Source: Shinisaurus crocodilurus (taxonomy: Eukaryota > Chordata > Lepidosauria > Squamata > Shinisauridae). From it: DNA of 64,000 nt. Within the stretch, counting starts at the first letter, position 1. The number at the start of each line of letters is the position of its first letter. The position numbers were made by a program, and so were the translations under genes. Under the pieces are notes generated by a model. It was not told the origin of the DNA and ran no database searches. It worked only from the letters and a program-made list of their open reading frames with translations. Shown here piece by piece: positions 1 through 11,198 of this stretch. The stretch spans positions 242,731,797 to 242,795,796 of the forward strand of contig CM037879.1 of NCBI GenBank assembly GCA_021292165.1, in the 5' to 3' direction.

Positions 1-57
1 ATTAACATTTGTATAGTGTATTGTCTGGAGAGTCTCACCATATTCAGAAAAGAAAGG

Positions 58-60
<3 letters not shown>

Positions 61-90
<30 letters not shown>
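61..90. repeat. (GT)n microsatellite
   Basis: Fifteen uninterrupted GT units. Confidence 0.95.
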
Positions 91-93
<3 letters not shown>

Positions 94-312
94 GTATGGC
101 ACATTTGTATTAAGCATAGGTCTAAAACAATCTTGCAGTGAAATGAGTACCATTAAGTTATTCAAGTAAACTCCCTTATAAAATAGCATTTGCTTTCTGT
201 CATTAGCTCCTTTCTCTTTCCACAGAAGATAGTAATAACATACCAACATCAATGACTTTACCATATGCACTCTATGAGCTCCATAAGGAATTAATAAAAT
301 GGAGCTGAGTGA

Positions 313-432
313 GGGCACAATCCTATGCATGTTTAGACAGAAAAAAGTCCTACAACTTCCAGCATCCTAGTTGGGGGATGCTGGGAGTTGTAGGACTTTT
401 TTCTGGCTAAACATGCATAGGATTGCACCCTT
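313..432. mobile_element. Palindromic MITE, GTGCAATCCTATGCATG family, copy 1
   Basis: The left arm (CAATCCTATGCATGTTTAGA, AGAAAAAAGTCCTACAACTT) is repeated inverted on the right, ending AAACATGCATAGGATTGCACCC. The central hairpin carries CCAGCAT/ATGCTGG. The two halves pair over nearly the whole element, as in a foldback MITE. No clear target-site duplication was seen. Other copies lie at 2987-3121, 9649-9752, 31183-31334 and 53868-53982. Confidence 0.85.
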
Positions 433-1365
433 AATTGATTTATACTTTTTTTAAAAAAATGTATTCATCCCCCTTTTTCCTTTAGAGACATATATTGCAA
501 ATAAATAAATAAAGTTGTTTATGCTACCCAAAGAGAAGGGGTTAGATCCAGAGATAAGCCCAATGGAAGAAATTCTGAGGTGTTCTGCAGACCATTGTGG
601 AAGAGCTAGAAGAAGACTTTGCACACCACAGACTTAGTGCAAGCATGCATCTTGAGATGTGCAAAGCCTTGTAAAAGAGATGGCACAATAGATTGTGCAT
701 GGATGGATTTAGCAGTGTCAAGAAAAATCCTTCTGGTTGTGGAGGACACTTCTGAATCTAACCCAAGGACTTTAAAGATTTCTTTTTGAATGATAATTAC
801 TCTGTATATTCAAGATTATACCCTTATACTCAAATGTTGAACAATCCAGAATAACTCATGCACATGGAAAAACACATCCTGGTTCTGTCCTCATAATGGC
901 TAACACTGATTAGTATCTTCACTCCACTGTTAAGCATGCATTGAAAGGTCAATGAAGAAACCCACCGTGTTACACTCCAGATTCCAAATATTCATTTATT
1001 TAATAGATTTATATACCACTTTTCAGAGATAAAAAAGTATCTCTAAGCAAAATATGACAGAATGAATAAAGGATATGAAGGGGTAGCTAATATGTGTTAA
1101 GTGATCTTCTGTATGTGCTTTTATAAGCCAGCTTTTGCTTTTTTTTTTTTCAAATGGTGTTTGCCCTTTCTCCAGGCTGGCATGAATATCCCCTTAAAGA
1201 AATTTTAGGGAGCAGCTGCATCACACACAACAATTTGCACCGTTGAAGCTAAAATAGAATCCTGTGCCCACAAAGCTATACCTCTGCCTACCTTGCCATG
1301 AAGAACTGTTATCTCTTTGCTGTTGAAACAAACTGGATAACATGGCTGCTCAGGGAGCCTGGTGA

Positions 1366-1548
1366 GTGTGACTCCTATTTTGGCGGGGCTCCTAATCCAT
1401 TGCAGGTTTTATTTGGAGCTTTATAGGAGCTACCCATGGTGCTGAACTCCATCCCCAAAATAGGTTCACCACCACAGATAGTGCCTATAAAGCTCCAAAT
1501 AAAATCTGCTATGGATTAGGAGCCCCACCGAAATAGGAGTCACCAACC
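1366..1548. repeat. Large imperfect inverted repeat with about 62-bp arms
   Basis: The left arm (TGTGACTCCTATTTTGGCGG ... GGAGCTTTATAGG, to about 1430) is inverted at about 1487-1548 (CCTATAAAGCTCC ... AAATAGGAGTCACCA). The loop between them is about 57 bp. It is probably another foldback MITE of a family different from the GTGCAATCC one. Single mismatches and small indels between the arms suggest an old insertion. Confidence 0.75.
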
Positions 1549-2986
1549 TCCATGGTCAGGCAGCAGGACACCAATGTTGCCTTTGTAATGCAGCTGAGAC
1601 CCTTCAGCCCAACAGCAGCTGCTCTAGAAACACTAGAATTTAAATTCCGGCCACAGGTCATTTGAGATGGCAAGAAAAAGGGCTGAGCTGCGAGCACAAC
1701 CAAAATTAGGTGCCAAACAAACATACTAGGTTGCCTTTCCCTGACGAAAGGACTCCTTCTGTCAGAGGAATGGAACCTTTGGATTCAACCCATTACCATT
1801 TTCAAAATTAGATTACCAAGTGGTAAGCCTAAGCAGTGAAGTACTCTCCATAGTTCATCTTTGCGACATTTAACTGAGAAGGCCCAAACCACTCAGCCAA
1901 ACCTCTTAAGCAGAAAATGTCAAGGAAATGCTACTAACTGTCAAAATGATTATGCAGCTTCAATTTTGATGGGATGCTATTCCACTTTGTGCTAATGGAG
2001 GTTATTTACATTCAAAAACAAGAACAATGATGGTTATGCAAGCATGGTAATGCCAGTAGGATTATACTTGGAATTTTTAGTTGGCTCTGTAAATGCCTCT
2101 TGACCTTAAATTTGTCTTGTTCTGTTTTAAGGGTAAAGAGAATGTGGCATTGTTACAAAGCCTGCAGTATAAACTAAGCTTTGCACAATATGTACTATAC
2201 ATTCCAACAAATTCCCAATATTACCTTCAAAGCCTTATTGATCAAATAACAAATATGTCCTTTGTTCCCTTCAGAAAAGTTTGTTTTTTTTTAAAGCAAG
2301 TTTGAGATATTGCACACATAATCTTCATTTAGAACTGTTGCTGGAACGTGAAATGTTGTTCATGTTTAGAATGTGTTTAGTGATTTATTGGGGCATGTTA
2401 CTGTTGGTTGAGGCTCTGGTTTCCTCCTTGTCAGGACCTGTACTAGAACATTATCCAAGCAAAACTTTCTATATGTCTTAGGCTGCACAGAGATTTCAAG
2501 ATCTCTGTCTCGAACAATAGGTTGGAGTGTCACAATTTTAGGTCACGATCCAGCTGCAGTCATAAGCAAGAAGTCACACACGAATGCTGGTGGCCCTGGA
2601 TGCTATTTAGCTAGTTTAATAGATCAGCTTCGTGATTTTGATTGGCGTGTGCATCCAAAAAGTTCATCCTCAATTGCAGATCTCTCTTCCTAAAAGTACA
2701 TATTGCATTGGTAGTCCTTATGCCATCAGCTTCATCACTGGCCAAAAATAATAGGACAGGGCTTTAGGTATGCCAGATTTGTGTTATTTTAATCAATCCT
2801 AAATATGTTCTATAGTTTTCCATATATTATTTCTAAGAGTTTGTGACAGCTATGAAAATAAATAAATCTGTGAAAATCTTTAAGTTTTAAATAAAGTATT
2901 TCTTAAGCAGAAATAATTTTATCAATGCATTGTAAATGAAGAAGTAACGATAGTTTAATTAAACTTATAATAGTTTAAGCTTATTA

Positions 2987-3121
2987 GGGTACAATCTTAT
3001 GCATGTTTAGACAGAAAAAGACCTACACTCCCAGTATCCCTTCCAGCTAGCCATACTGGCGGAGGCATGCCGGGAATTGTAGGATTCTTTTTCTGTCTAA
3101 ACATGCATAGGATTACACCTT
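2987..3121. mobile_element. Palindromic MITE, GTGCAATCCTATGCATG family, copy 2
   Basis: The element starts GGGTACAATCTTATGCATGT and ends with the inverse ATGCATAGGATTACACC. Internal ACAG-AAAAAG-CCTACA and the inverse TGTAGGATTCTTTTTCTGT pair around CCAGTAT/ATGCCGG. The copy is diverged. Confidence 0.85.
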
Positions 3122-3359
3122 TATTGGATTAGTAGTTTTCAACACGGAGCATTCCAACTATTTCACAGGACACAAAGTGCTGTGAATCTGTTTTGAGGGG
3201 GGAAATAACTTACATATATTCTATACAAATTTTGAATAGTTTTCAGTGTCCTCTTTCAAATTTATGAACAGATTATTTCTCAATCTTAGATTTGCTGTCC
3301 ATAGCTTTGTTACCAAAAATATCAAGAGGCTGACAACTATTAAGAAGAAAGTTTTCCTC

Positions 3360-4315
3360 TTTATTTGAGCTGAACTAATAGTAATAATTGATGGAGAATG
3401 CTAAGTTATGAAAAGTGTATTACTTTTAAAATTCATTTGCAAATATTAAATGACATACAGTAAAAGCTAAACTAAACCTTGGTATCTTCGAGATGATCTG
3501 ATTTTTGTGTGTAAATATCAAGAAGAGAGGTTCATGTTCATAAGCATTTTAAATAGGCTTAATGATAATTTTCTGTTCCAAATTTTTTTGATTTTTTCTC
3601 TCTCTCGATTGCCCCACTGGAACATTAATGGCCATCCCCTACATCCAGCAGTCAATGTTCCATCCTATTTCAATTGCCCTGTTTTCATGTTCCACTGTTT
3701 CCTTCTCCTCAATGGATACTAACAGCTTGGCCAAAGTGTACGTTTGTTTTCTGTGACACGGAATTCAATTTCATGTATAGCTCGAAAGATATCCAATCTT
3801 ATTTCATATGTGGCTGTCCCTCAGTATGAACCCAGTTCCACTGTTGAAAGAAAGCTAGCACATTAGTCCACTGCATAACCTTACTGCAAGTCTTATGTAC
3901 AGTATTGAAGATTATGATTCTCATCCATTTCCGCATATTTCTCCTATTCAGAGTCTCCATTTGTACACAAAATGCAAACTTCCTTATGACTTTTGTTTTG
4001 GATCACATGAATCCGGAATCATGCTTTTACTGCATTTGCCAAAATCCACTGCAAGTTCCAAGATGCAAAGAAACACATTTGTCTGCATACATATATATAT
4101 AAAAAATGCAGTCCTTTCCAGTGCAGACTCTTCTTTGATGATGTTTAATTCAATGTTGGTTTCACAGTAGCACAACCTTTGTCCACAGCTCTATATTCTC
4201 AATATGGAGTCACGGGCAACAACAACAGATGCAGACTCAGTCTGTCACTCCAAAAGGAATACAAATATACTTAAAGCTGCTTCATTTATGAAGCAAACAT
4301 GGAACTGTTAGCTGC
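3360..4315 (-). other. KITLG: KITLG exon 10 (3'UTR), start defined, end uncertain
   Basis: The minus strand carries a pyrimidine tract (CCCCCCTCTCTCCTCTACC) and AG, then GCAGCTAACAGTTCCATGTT at 4315 downward. The motifs TTTGCTTCATAAATGAAGC (4276-4294), GGAGTGACAGAC (4238-4249) and ACTGTGAAACCAACATTGAA (around 4150-4170) closely resemble the mammalian KITLG 3'UTR as I remember it. The mammalian 3'UTR is about 4 kb, so transcription may run to the window edge or beyond. Minus-strand AATAAA hexamers occur at 3365-3360, 3125-3120 and 2389-2384, with nothing to choose between them. The low limit given is only the first of these. Confidence 0.75.
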
Positions 4316-4510
4316 CTGGTAGAGGAGAGAGGGGGGAAAAAAACCACAATTGTTTTGGAGACAAATTTCATTGAAAATGTTTTGGTTTCACAAATTAGTA
4401 AAGTGCACTTTCAATTAACAATAACAAGTAAATTCCCTGTCTTGAAGCATTTTCAGCACAGCTTGTTGTATTGTATTGCGTTTGTGGTGGTGGTGAAGTT
4501 TTGCCGTCTC

Positions 4511-4564
<54 letters not shown>

Positions 4565-6983
4565 TTATTTCTTACCCGCCTCCGTCTAGATCGAGGCGGG
4601 GAACAACAAAAATATAAAATACATAAACTAATCAAAACACAACACGTACTATTAAAACATCTTAAAACGACTTAAAAACATTATAAAACATCTTAAAAGC
4701 ATCTTAAAAGCAACCTAAAATTCCGCCGGATAGGCCCTGCCGGAAGAGATCAGTCTTAATGGCTTTTTTAAATTCTAAGATACTGCTAAGTTGACAAATC
4801 TCTTCCGGCAGGCCATTCCATAATTTGGTAGCAGCAGAAGAAAAGGTCCTCTGGGTAATACCCGCCAGCCTAGTTTTGGCTGGCTGAAGTAAATTCTTCC
4901 CAGAGGATCTGAGTGTGCGGGGCGGATTGTACGGGAGAAGGCGATCCCGTAGGTAGCCTGGACCCAAACCATGTAGGGCTTTAAAGGTAATAACCAACAC
5001 TTTATACTTCGCCCGGAAACTGACTGGCAGCCAGTGGAGTGCTTTTAAAACTGGTGTGATGTGGGCACCCCTAGGTGTACCAGTAACGAATCTGGCTGCC
5101 ATATTTTGCACTAGTTGAAGTTTCCAGACTAGATATAAAGGTAGCCCTATGTACAGCGCATTGCAGAAGTTGACCCTCGAAGTTACCAGCGCGTGCACTA
5201 CCGTCTTTAGGTCCTCCAACTCTAGGAAGGGGCGCAGCTGGCGTATCAGCCGAAGCTGATAATAGGCACTCCTAGCTGTCACATCTATCTGGGATGTCAT
5301 TTGGAGCAACGGATCCAGAAGCACCCCCAAGCTGCGAACACAGTCTTTCAGGGGGAGTGTAACCCCATCCAGAACTGGTTGACATACCTCCAAACCCAGG
5401 TTGTGGCCTTTGACAGCAAGAACCTCCGTCTTGTCTGGATTCAGTTTCAGTTTATTTTTCCTCAGCCCATTACTGCCTCCAGGCATTCATTCAGAGGAGA
5501 CACACTATCCTTAGCTGACGCTGTTGCTGAAGGCATAGAGAAATATATTTGGGTGTCATCAGCATACTGATAGCACCCCGCCCCATGCCCCCGGATGATC
5601 TCTCCCAGTGGTTTCATGTAGATATTAAATAGCATTGGGGAAAGAATAGCTCCTTGTGGTACACCACATAGCAGCAACTCCTTTTTGGAGGAGCAGCTAT
5701 CCCCAAGCATCACCATCTGGAACCTACCCGAGAGGTAGGACCGGACCCACTGAAGCACAGTGCCCCCGATTCCCAGTCCCCTCAGGCGTTCCAGAAGGAT
5801 ACCATGGTTGATGGTATCGAAAGCCGCTGAGAGGTCCAAAAGCACCAACAGGGACACACTCCCCCTGTCGGTACTCAGGTGTAGATCATCTGCTAAGGTG
5901 ACCATAGCAGTCTCAACTCCGTATCCTGCTCTGAAGCCAGTTTGAAATGGGTCTAGAAAATCTGTGTCATCCAAAACTGCTTGGAGTTGGAAGGCAACTG
6001 CCCTCTCGATCACCTTGCCCAAGAATGGGAGATTCAACACTGGTCTATAATTGTTAAGGTCCAAGGGATCCAGGGAGGGCTTTTTTAGAAGCGGCCGTAC
6101 CACCGCTTCTTTCAAACAGGATGGAAAATTCCCTCCCTGGAGAGATGCATTAACAATACGTTGTAATTGTAATCCAACTGTATCTCCTCCTTGAACAACC
6201 AACCAGGAAGGACAGGGATCGAGAGGGCAAGTAGTCCTCTTCACTGGACCAAGCAGCTTGTCCACGTCCTCGGTACTCACCAACTGAAACTGATCCAGTG
6301 TAATCCTACTTGCGGAGTTACTGGACACTCCATTGTCTGCTTCTGCTACAATGAGGGCGTCTAAGTCGGCTCTTATCCGAGAGATTTTATCTGTGAAATG
6401 ATCGTTAAAGGCATCACAGCGAGCAACCGTAGGCTCTAAAATCGGGTTCAGGGGTGAAGGTGTCTGCGTTAGACCCCTCACCACCCTGAACAGTTCTGCT
6501 GGACGCGAATTCGCAGATGCAATGCGTGCAGAGAAGAAAACTTTCTTCGCTGCACGTATTGCCACCCCATAGGAGCGAAGATGCTCTCTATGACATGTCT
6601 TATCGGACATGAGTCGAGTTTTCTGCCATCGGCGCTCCAGTCGTCGTCCTTTCCGCTTCAGCTCCCTGAGATCTTCTGTATACCAGGGTGCCCGGTTAGA
6701 AGCGGGCCGGAGAGGACGTTTGGGGGCGATCGTGTCGATAGCCCTGGTTAGGTCTTGATTCCATCTGTCAACCAGGGCTTCAACAGGTTCGTCGACGGTA
6801 CCAGCCATAGACCCCTCTAAGGCTTTCTGGAATCCAAGAGGATCCATCAGCCTTCGCGGGCGGACCATCTTAACAGGTCCGCCACCCCTGCAGGGGTGAA
6901 TAGTAGCCGCGATACTAACCCTAACCAGAAAATGATCTGTCCATGACAATGCAGAGGTATTGATCACCTCCACCCACAGGTGA

Positions 6984-6985
<2 letters not shown>
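4511..6985 (-). mobile_element. L2/CR1-group LINE, 5'-truncated, 3' end with an (ATT)n tail
   Basis: Read on the minus strand, this non-LTR retrotransposon begins inside the C-terminal end of the endonuclease (SWTDHFLV). It runs through a full reverse transcriptase and the clade-typical C-terminal region (CNALYIGLP, LHWLPV, KALHGLGPGYL). It ends in a 3'UTR with GCCCCGCCTCGATCTAGACG-like sequence and a tail of (ATT)n at 4564-4511. One frameshift lies near 5470. It is among the best preserved LINEs in the window and sits about 195 bp upstream of the exon 10 acceptor, in sense with KITLG. The 5' truncation and trinucleotide tail fit target-primed insertion. Clade assignment by motifs only. Confidence 0.92.
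4704..6973 (-). pseudogene. LINE reverse transcriptase ORF, broken by one frameshift
   Basis: The first frame (6973-5462) holds endonuclease remnants, a linker, and reverse transcriptase blocks: NNYRPVLNLPFLGKVIE, DPFQTGFRAGYGVETAM, LLDLSAAFDTINHGILLERL, GVPQGAILSPMLFNIY, and the catalytic YQYADDTQIY. It shifts to a second frame near CLEAVMG/LRKNKLKLNPDKTEV at about 5470, where a few bases are missing. The second frame (to 4704) holds the post-RT region with LGVLLD, NFCNALYIGLP, ALHWLPVSFRAKYK and KLWNGLPEEI. The polymerase aspartates are intact. The element cannot make a full protein as it stands. It lies within KITLG intron 9. Confidence 0.9.
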
Positions 6986-7026
<41 letters not shown>

Positions 7027-7034
7027 GACAGCAG
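6986..7034. repeat. (AG)n(CAGA)n microsatellite at the 5' break of the LINE
   Basis: AG repeats pass into six CAGA units. It sits exactly where the LINE's 5' truncation falls. Confidence 0.9.
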
Positions 7035-8397
7035 CACGTGTATCAGGGAGGAAGGAAGAGAGAAAGGAAGAAAGAACTGGCAGGAGAGAGTGAAATGTAT
7101 GGAAGGTTGAGGAGGAGGTGCTTTCGAGGCTGGGGGTAAAAGTAGGGTTGAAGAGTAAGGTTTAGGGGTGAGAATATGGTAAAAAAAAATTACAGCAGCC
7201 TTCCCCAACCTGGTGCCTTCAAGATATGTTGGGCTGCAAGTCCCAGCATTCCTAGCCAGCATGGCCAGGTTGAGAGAGGCTGAATTATAGCATGGAGAGA
7301 ATAGATTTTCCCACAGTCTGTTGATTATGTGGACATCTGTGTGTTCTAGGCATAGATACGTATTAGCTAAAACCTTGACTGCAGACCTCTAGTTGAATGA
7401 ACAGAAAACTTGGTTTCAACTTTTCTGCATCTTAAACATCAGCTGAGCTCACCTCTGGAACTTATGAGGCAGCTTAGCCTCATATCATCAAAAAGCTCAA
7501 CCACTAGAATGCCTGATTAAAGACAGGATGCTTGCTTTTTACATCTCTCTCTCTCTCCACTCTTCTATCAAAACAACATTTTGAACCTCTTGAATACGAC
7601 GGGGCAAATCTAATGTTCAGCTGAATGTTATGATGAAAGCAAGAACTTCTCTGGGAAGGGCCTAAGCACCCAATCCTATAAGATATGCCCGAACTGCAAT
7701 ATTGCAAATGGTCGATTGCACCGCCACAGCTGGGGCGCCATCCTTTTCTTCATCCTGCTCTGCCCCACTTGCCATGTATATTCCTTTAACACAGGTGTGG
7801 GCAACTTGTGACCATCCAGATGTTGCTGGCCTGCAACTTCCATCATCCCTAACCATTGGCAATGCTGGCTAGGGCTGATGGCAGTTGCAATCTGACAACA
7901 TCTGGAGGGCCGAATGTTGCCCATCCTTGCTTCAATACTGTGGATAGCAATGTAAATTTCCATTGCTATTTCCAGTGGCGAGGCCTTCAAACAGAATAAG
8001 CAAGGGGTAAGGGAACCGCATCACTCAGAAAGCTATTGGAGTTCCATTTACATCATAGTTGTGCTGCACAGAGGCCAGTGTTGCACAAGGCAGCTGCTGT
8101 GCCAGTGCTAGATTAAATTCTGGAGTCTCAGAAGAGCACAACCTGTGTTTTTCCAAAGGCACTAAAGCTCAGATGTCCCATCTAATAAGCCACTATCTGC
8201 TGACTTGAATACCTCTCTAAAAGGGAGCAAAAAAGGTCTCATTTTGTGGACTGTGACTCTATTGTTAATGAAGCGGCCATATCAATGTCCTGTTAGCTTA
8301 CAGGTTTATAAAGGATAATTACTATACATTTCAACAGGCTAGTCCTCAGTAAAAGCTGCTGATGAAGGCAATTCAAAATTTCTTTTTCAGAACTTAC

Positions 8398-8440
8398 CCA
8401 GATGTGAAACAGTAACAGTGTATATATAAAAAAGCAACAG
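8398..8440 (-). other. KITLG: KITLG exon 9, 3'UTR part, ending at a splice donor
   Basis: After the stop codon, 43 nt of non-coding exon follow and end ACATCTGG|GTAAGTT, a strong donor. The text (CACTGTTACTG, ACAT..CTGG) resembles my recollection of the start of the mammalian KITLG 3'UTR. There the sequence continues into a segment that in this window lies 4 kb away, after a strong acceptor. This points to a 3'UTR intron. Confidence 0.8.
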
Positions 8441-8480
8441 CTACACTTGTAGAAGCGGTTTGTCTTTTTGCTGCAGCATA
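8441..8480 (-). CDS. KITLG: KITLG exon 9, coding part: C-terminus and stop codon
   Basis: After the acceptor TTATCTTTCAG the exon supplies T, which completes serine, then MLQQKDKPLLQV and TAG at 8443-8441. SMLQQK and the final valine match the family (SMLQ-KE---V). The C-terminal valine is a known signal for surface transport of membrane KIT ligand in mammals, so its retention suggests that function is kept. The coding part is 40 nt, and the exon continues as 3'UTR to 8398. Confidence 0.94.
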
Positions 8481-9336
8481 CTGAAAGATAAAGAAAAACC
8501 AAAGTGTGTTTTTATCATATTGCAAGAAAAATCAATTCTAACATACTTTAAAATTTCCTGGTAGAGGAAGAAGAATACTCATTTGTAGAGAAAGGTCCTA
8601 GGGGGATTCACTGACTTATTTTATAGCATAACTTTATGAAAATGAAAGTTAAGACTGTAGAATAAGAGTGGCCATCTGAGAAAGACAGTGGGCTGGTTCA
8701 GACAATCACTGAGGGTTAAACAGCCACCGTGGCTTTTTAAGCCGCAGTGCATGCATGCATGCGGCGTGGGCGGGATGCAATTTGCCTAATTACCCTCAAA
8801 TAAATCAACAATAGGACATGGGTTATTTGAGGGTTGTTTCCCCCTCCAACAAGCCATGTCATCTGGGTTCGGGCAACACAACAAGCTGTGCCGGGGCAGG
8901 TAATTAGGGAAATCGCACTCCACTTGTGCCAGCATGCGGCGAGCATGATGGCTTGTTTAACCCTCAGTGGTCATGCAAACCAGGTCAGTGAAGTTGGCTA
9001 AAGTACAGCAGCAGCTCTGGAGTCTTCATGGAGGGCATGAAATTTAGAGGTCAAGGGATTGTGCTCTAATCTTAGAGCACAATCCTATGGATGTCTACTC
9101 AGAGGTAAGTCCCAGTGTGTGTCCATGGGGCTTACTCCCTTGTAAGTGTGTTTAGGATTGCAGGCTTAATGGAACATAGCATAGGGGAATAAAGTATATG
9201 CCTGAAAGTTCTCCCTTGGACGTCTTTCATTACCAGAATGACCTCATGACCTTGAGGAAGATAAGCTAGAAGGTCAAACGATACAATTGGTCTAGTGGGT
9301 TTTTTTCATAATGAACTGGAAATAAAATCAAAATAC
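8481..9336 (-). other. KITLG: KITLG intron 8
   Basis: Donor GTATTT at 9336, acceptor TTATCTTTCAG at 8481. It contains one MITE at about 8695-8985 and a short GTGCAATCCTA-type repeat (about 9065-9165). The rest is featureless. Confidence 0.85.
8695..8985. mobile_element. MITE with GAGGGTTAAAC terminal inverted repeats
   Basis: The left end (GGTTCAGACAATCACTGAGG, then GTTAAAC) is inverted at the right end (GTTTAACCCTCAGTGGTCAT, then GCAAACCAGG). A second internal inverted pair is CCTAATTACCCTCAA / TTGAGGG. It is about 290 bp with no coding capacity. Confidence 0.65.
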
Positions 9337-9413
9337 CTTATTTCATTATCCTCCTGGCAGATGTTAGACTGTGTAGTCTGGTCACTTTCTATCATATGTT
9401 TGCAGGCATTTTT
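9337..9413 (-). CDS. KITLG: KITLG exon 8: proximal cytoplasmic tail
   Basis: This 77-nt exon starts in phase 0 and leaves two bases (AG) of a serine codon for exon 9. It reads KNACKHMIESDQTTQ then SNICQEDNEI. The end, QEDNEIS once spliced, matches the conserved QEENEIS/EEDNEIS of the family. The first half is poorly conserved, as is usual for this tail. The acceptor is TTTTCCATAG before AAAAATGCC and the donor is ATAAG|GTATTT. The tail holds three cysteines in this exon (NACK, NIC) plus VCQK in exon 7, more than I expect from mammals. Confidence 0.93.
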
Positions 9414-9648
9414 CTATGGAAAAAAATAGTATTAGCCTTACAATATTAATATAGAAAAAGTTACAGTCTAAATATTAGCAAAAGATCATTGTTTTTATTT
9501 GATCTATGTATTCATTTAATAGAGGATGAGGAACCTGTGGCCCGCTGAATGTTGTTTGACTACAACTCCCATCATCCCTGACATTGGTGGTTGAAGCTGA
9601 TGGGAGTTGGAGTCCAAAAAAATCTGGAAATCCCCATCCCTGATTTAG

Positions 9649-9752
9649 GGTACAATCCAAGCATGTTTAGGCAGAAAAAAAGTCCAGGCTGGGGAATGCT
9701 GGGAGCTCTAGGTTTTTTTCTTTCTAAACTTGAATAGGATTGCGCCTTTAAA
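9649..9752. mobile_element. Palindromic MITE, GTGCAATCCTATGCATG family, copy 3
   Basis: The arms are GGGTACAATCCAAGCATGTT and AAACTTGAATAGGATTGCGCC, with AGAAAAAAAGTCC / GGTTTTTTTCTTTC in between. TTTA flanks both sides, which could be a short target-site duplication. It abuts another hairpin repeat at about 9520-9650. Confidence 0.75.
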
Positions 9753-10439
9753 GCATTTTCACATTGCACTTCTGAATCCTGCACTCACACACACCCTGCC
9801 GAAACATACACAGTTTTGTGAGTACAAATCATACTGTGAAAGAGGGCTGGGAATTTTCAGCCCAGCACTATAGATCACGAAAAATGCATGTTGTTATTGT
9901 TGTTCATGTTGTTGTTATGCAAGCATCTATTAAAGAAGGGATTTGCTTTATATATTTTGCATGCATACAATCTGGACTGGTAGGATCATAATTTCGGAAG
10001 TTATTCTGGTAACACAACAATAAAGAAACAATAGGATAGGGTCTTTCCAGGTGACTGTTTCTTTGTGCGGTTCCTATTTATGTGTTGCCAGAGATTCAGC
10101 TGTCTTTTCTCAAGACACCTTCCTTAATCCCTGTGTTGCAGTGATAACACATTTGGGTGGTGGTGCTTGCATTGTATAGATGTAGTTCATTTACTGGAAT
10201 GTCTTGGAAATCTGTTAACTGCGCTTCATTTTATTAAGAGGATTTGAACTACTGCCTTTCTGGGCCTTGATAGAGCGCCAAATGTAAAAATGTTATGTGC
10301 TGGGAGCGACCGCAGTTGGATGCTTGTGTCGCATGTTCAAAGGAATGTGCTATATTATGACACAAGAAACTGTAGTGCATTGGGTGAAGGGAAATAGAAT
10401 TCACTTGGGAGCTGGAGAAAAGTAGCAGAGCAAATTTGA

Positions 10440-10620
10440 GCTTGAGACCATGGCTCAGCATACAGCACATAATTTACTTGTAGGTCCCAGGTTCAACCCC
10501 AGGCATCTCTAGTTGTGATGGATTTCAGGTAGCAAGGGAGCCAATGCCAGACAGAGTAGACAGGACTGGGGTAGATGGACCAGCGTTCTGACTCAGCTTC
10601 ACATGTACCCCATTTGGGGA
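10440..10620 (+). mobile_element. tRNA-derived SINE, type with GCAGCTTC-like end
   Basis: The head resembles a tRNA gene: a GGCTCAGCAT A-box-like start and GGTCCCAGGTTCAACCCC as B box. It is followed by GGATTTCAGGTAGCAAGGGA, AGAGTAGACAGGAC and TAGATGGACCAGCGTTCTGA, then CTCAGCTTCACATGT. The same family occurs in reverse at about 15633-16085. Divergence is high and it is not a functional tRNA gene. Confidence 0.65.
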
Positions 10621-11198
10621 CAAAATACTGTACAACTGGTATTGTTATCTGCATTAGAACTGGCTTTAATGCTTTTATCATTTTGAAATGACCTCTGACT
10701 AAAACCCAATCCTAAATACACCCACAGTGCCACTGGGACATCATTGAAATACCAACCTCAAGACATTTTTTGCAATGCTCCATAATGTACTAGTGCAGGA
10801 TTTCATACACCTTATCCCAATCTGGACTGATTCTTTGAAGAGCTTGCTCATTGCTTTGTGAATTTTGGGTCAGCCACAATAAAGGTATAGTTTTACATGG
10901 ATTGGATCTAGTCATACTTCAAGAAGACCCATATAAATCAATGACTAACTTAAGTCCCACTGATTTCTAAGTAAGACTAAGTATGACTAAGTACTCTGAC
11001 TAAGTCTGGATCCAACCCTATGTTTTGAATTTTTTTCCTAATGAATCAAGATACCGGTAGCTATCTTAAAAAATATATATGTTTTGTTTTGTTTGAGAGG
11101 AAACCAATGCTTCAAAAACAGATTGCCTATATTTTTTATTTTCGTGGAACTTAAGTTTAGTGCCCTCTTCAGCCACATTTATATTTGATATTTCTCAC

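Larger units (their letters stand above)
1..3359. other. Region below the first candidate poly(A) signal; possible distal 3'UTR or intergenic
   Basis: No coding sequence is supported here; the small open frames at 1509-1724, 2093-2305 and 2281-2481 look random. It contains a (GT)n microsatellite at 61-90, two palindromic MITEs (313-432, 2987-3121) and a larger inverted repeat (1366-1548). If KITLG exon 10 is as long as in mammals, much of this is 3'UTR and these palindromes would be transcribed. Confidence 0.5.
4316..8397 (-). other. KITLG: KITLG intron 9 (within the 3'UTR)
   Basis: The intron runs from the donor GTAAGTT at 8397 to the acceptor CTACCAG at 4316. Most of it is the LINE at 4511-6985. 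It also holds an AG/CAGA microsatellite (6986-7034) and two palindromic hairpin MITEs at about 7198-7275 and 7793-7925 (AACCTGGTG and GGGCAACTTG types). I see nothing recognisable in 7280-7790 and 7930-8390. Confidence 0.75.
9414..11198 (-). other. KITLG: KITLG intron 7
   Basis: Donor GTGAGA at 11198, acceptor CCATAG at 9414. Besides two MITEs (about 9520-9650, 9649-9752) and a tRNA-derived SINE (about 10440-10620), I see nothing recognisable in 9800-10430 or 10630-11190. Confidence 0.85.

Noticed and set aside
4355..4675. Open frame with a poly-asparagine run.
   Set aside because: The run is the (AAT)n tail of the LINE read in one frame, with no supporting homology.
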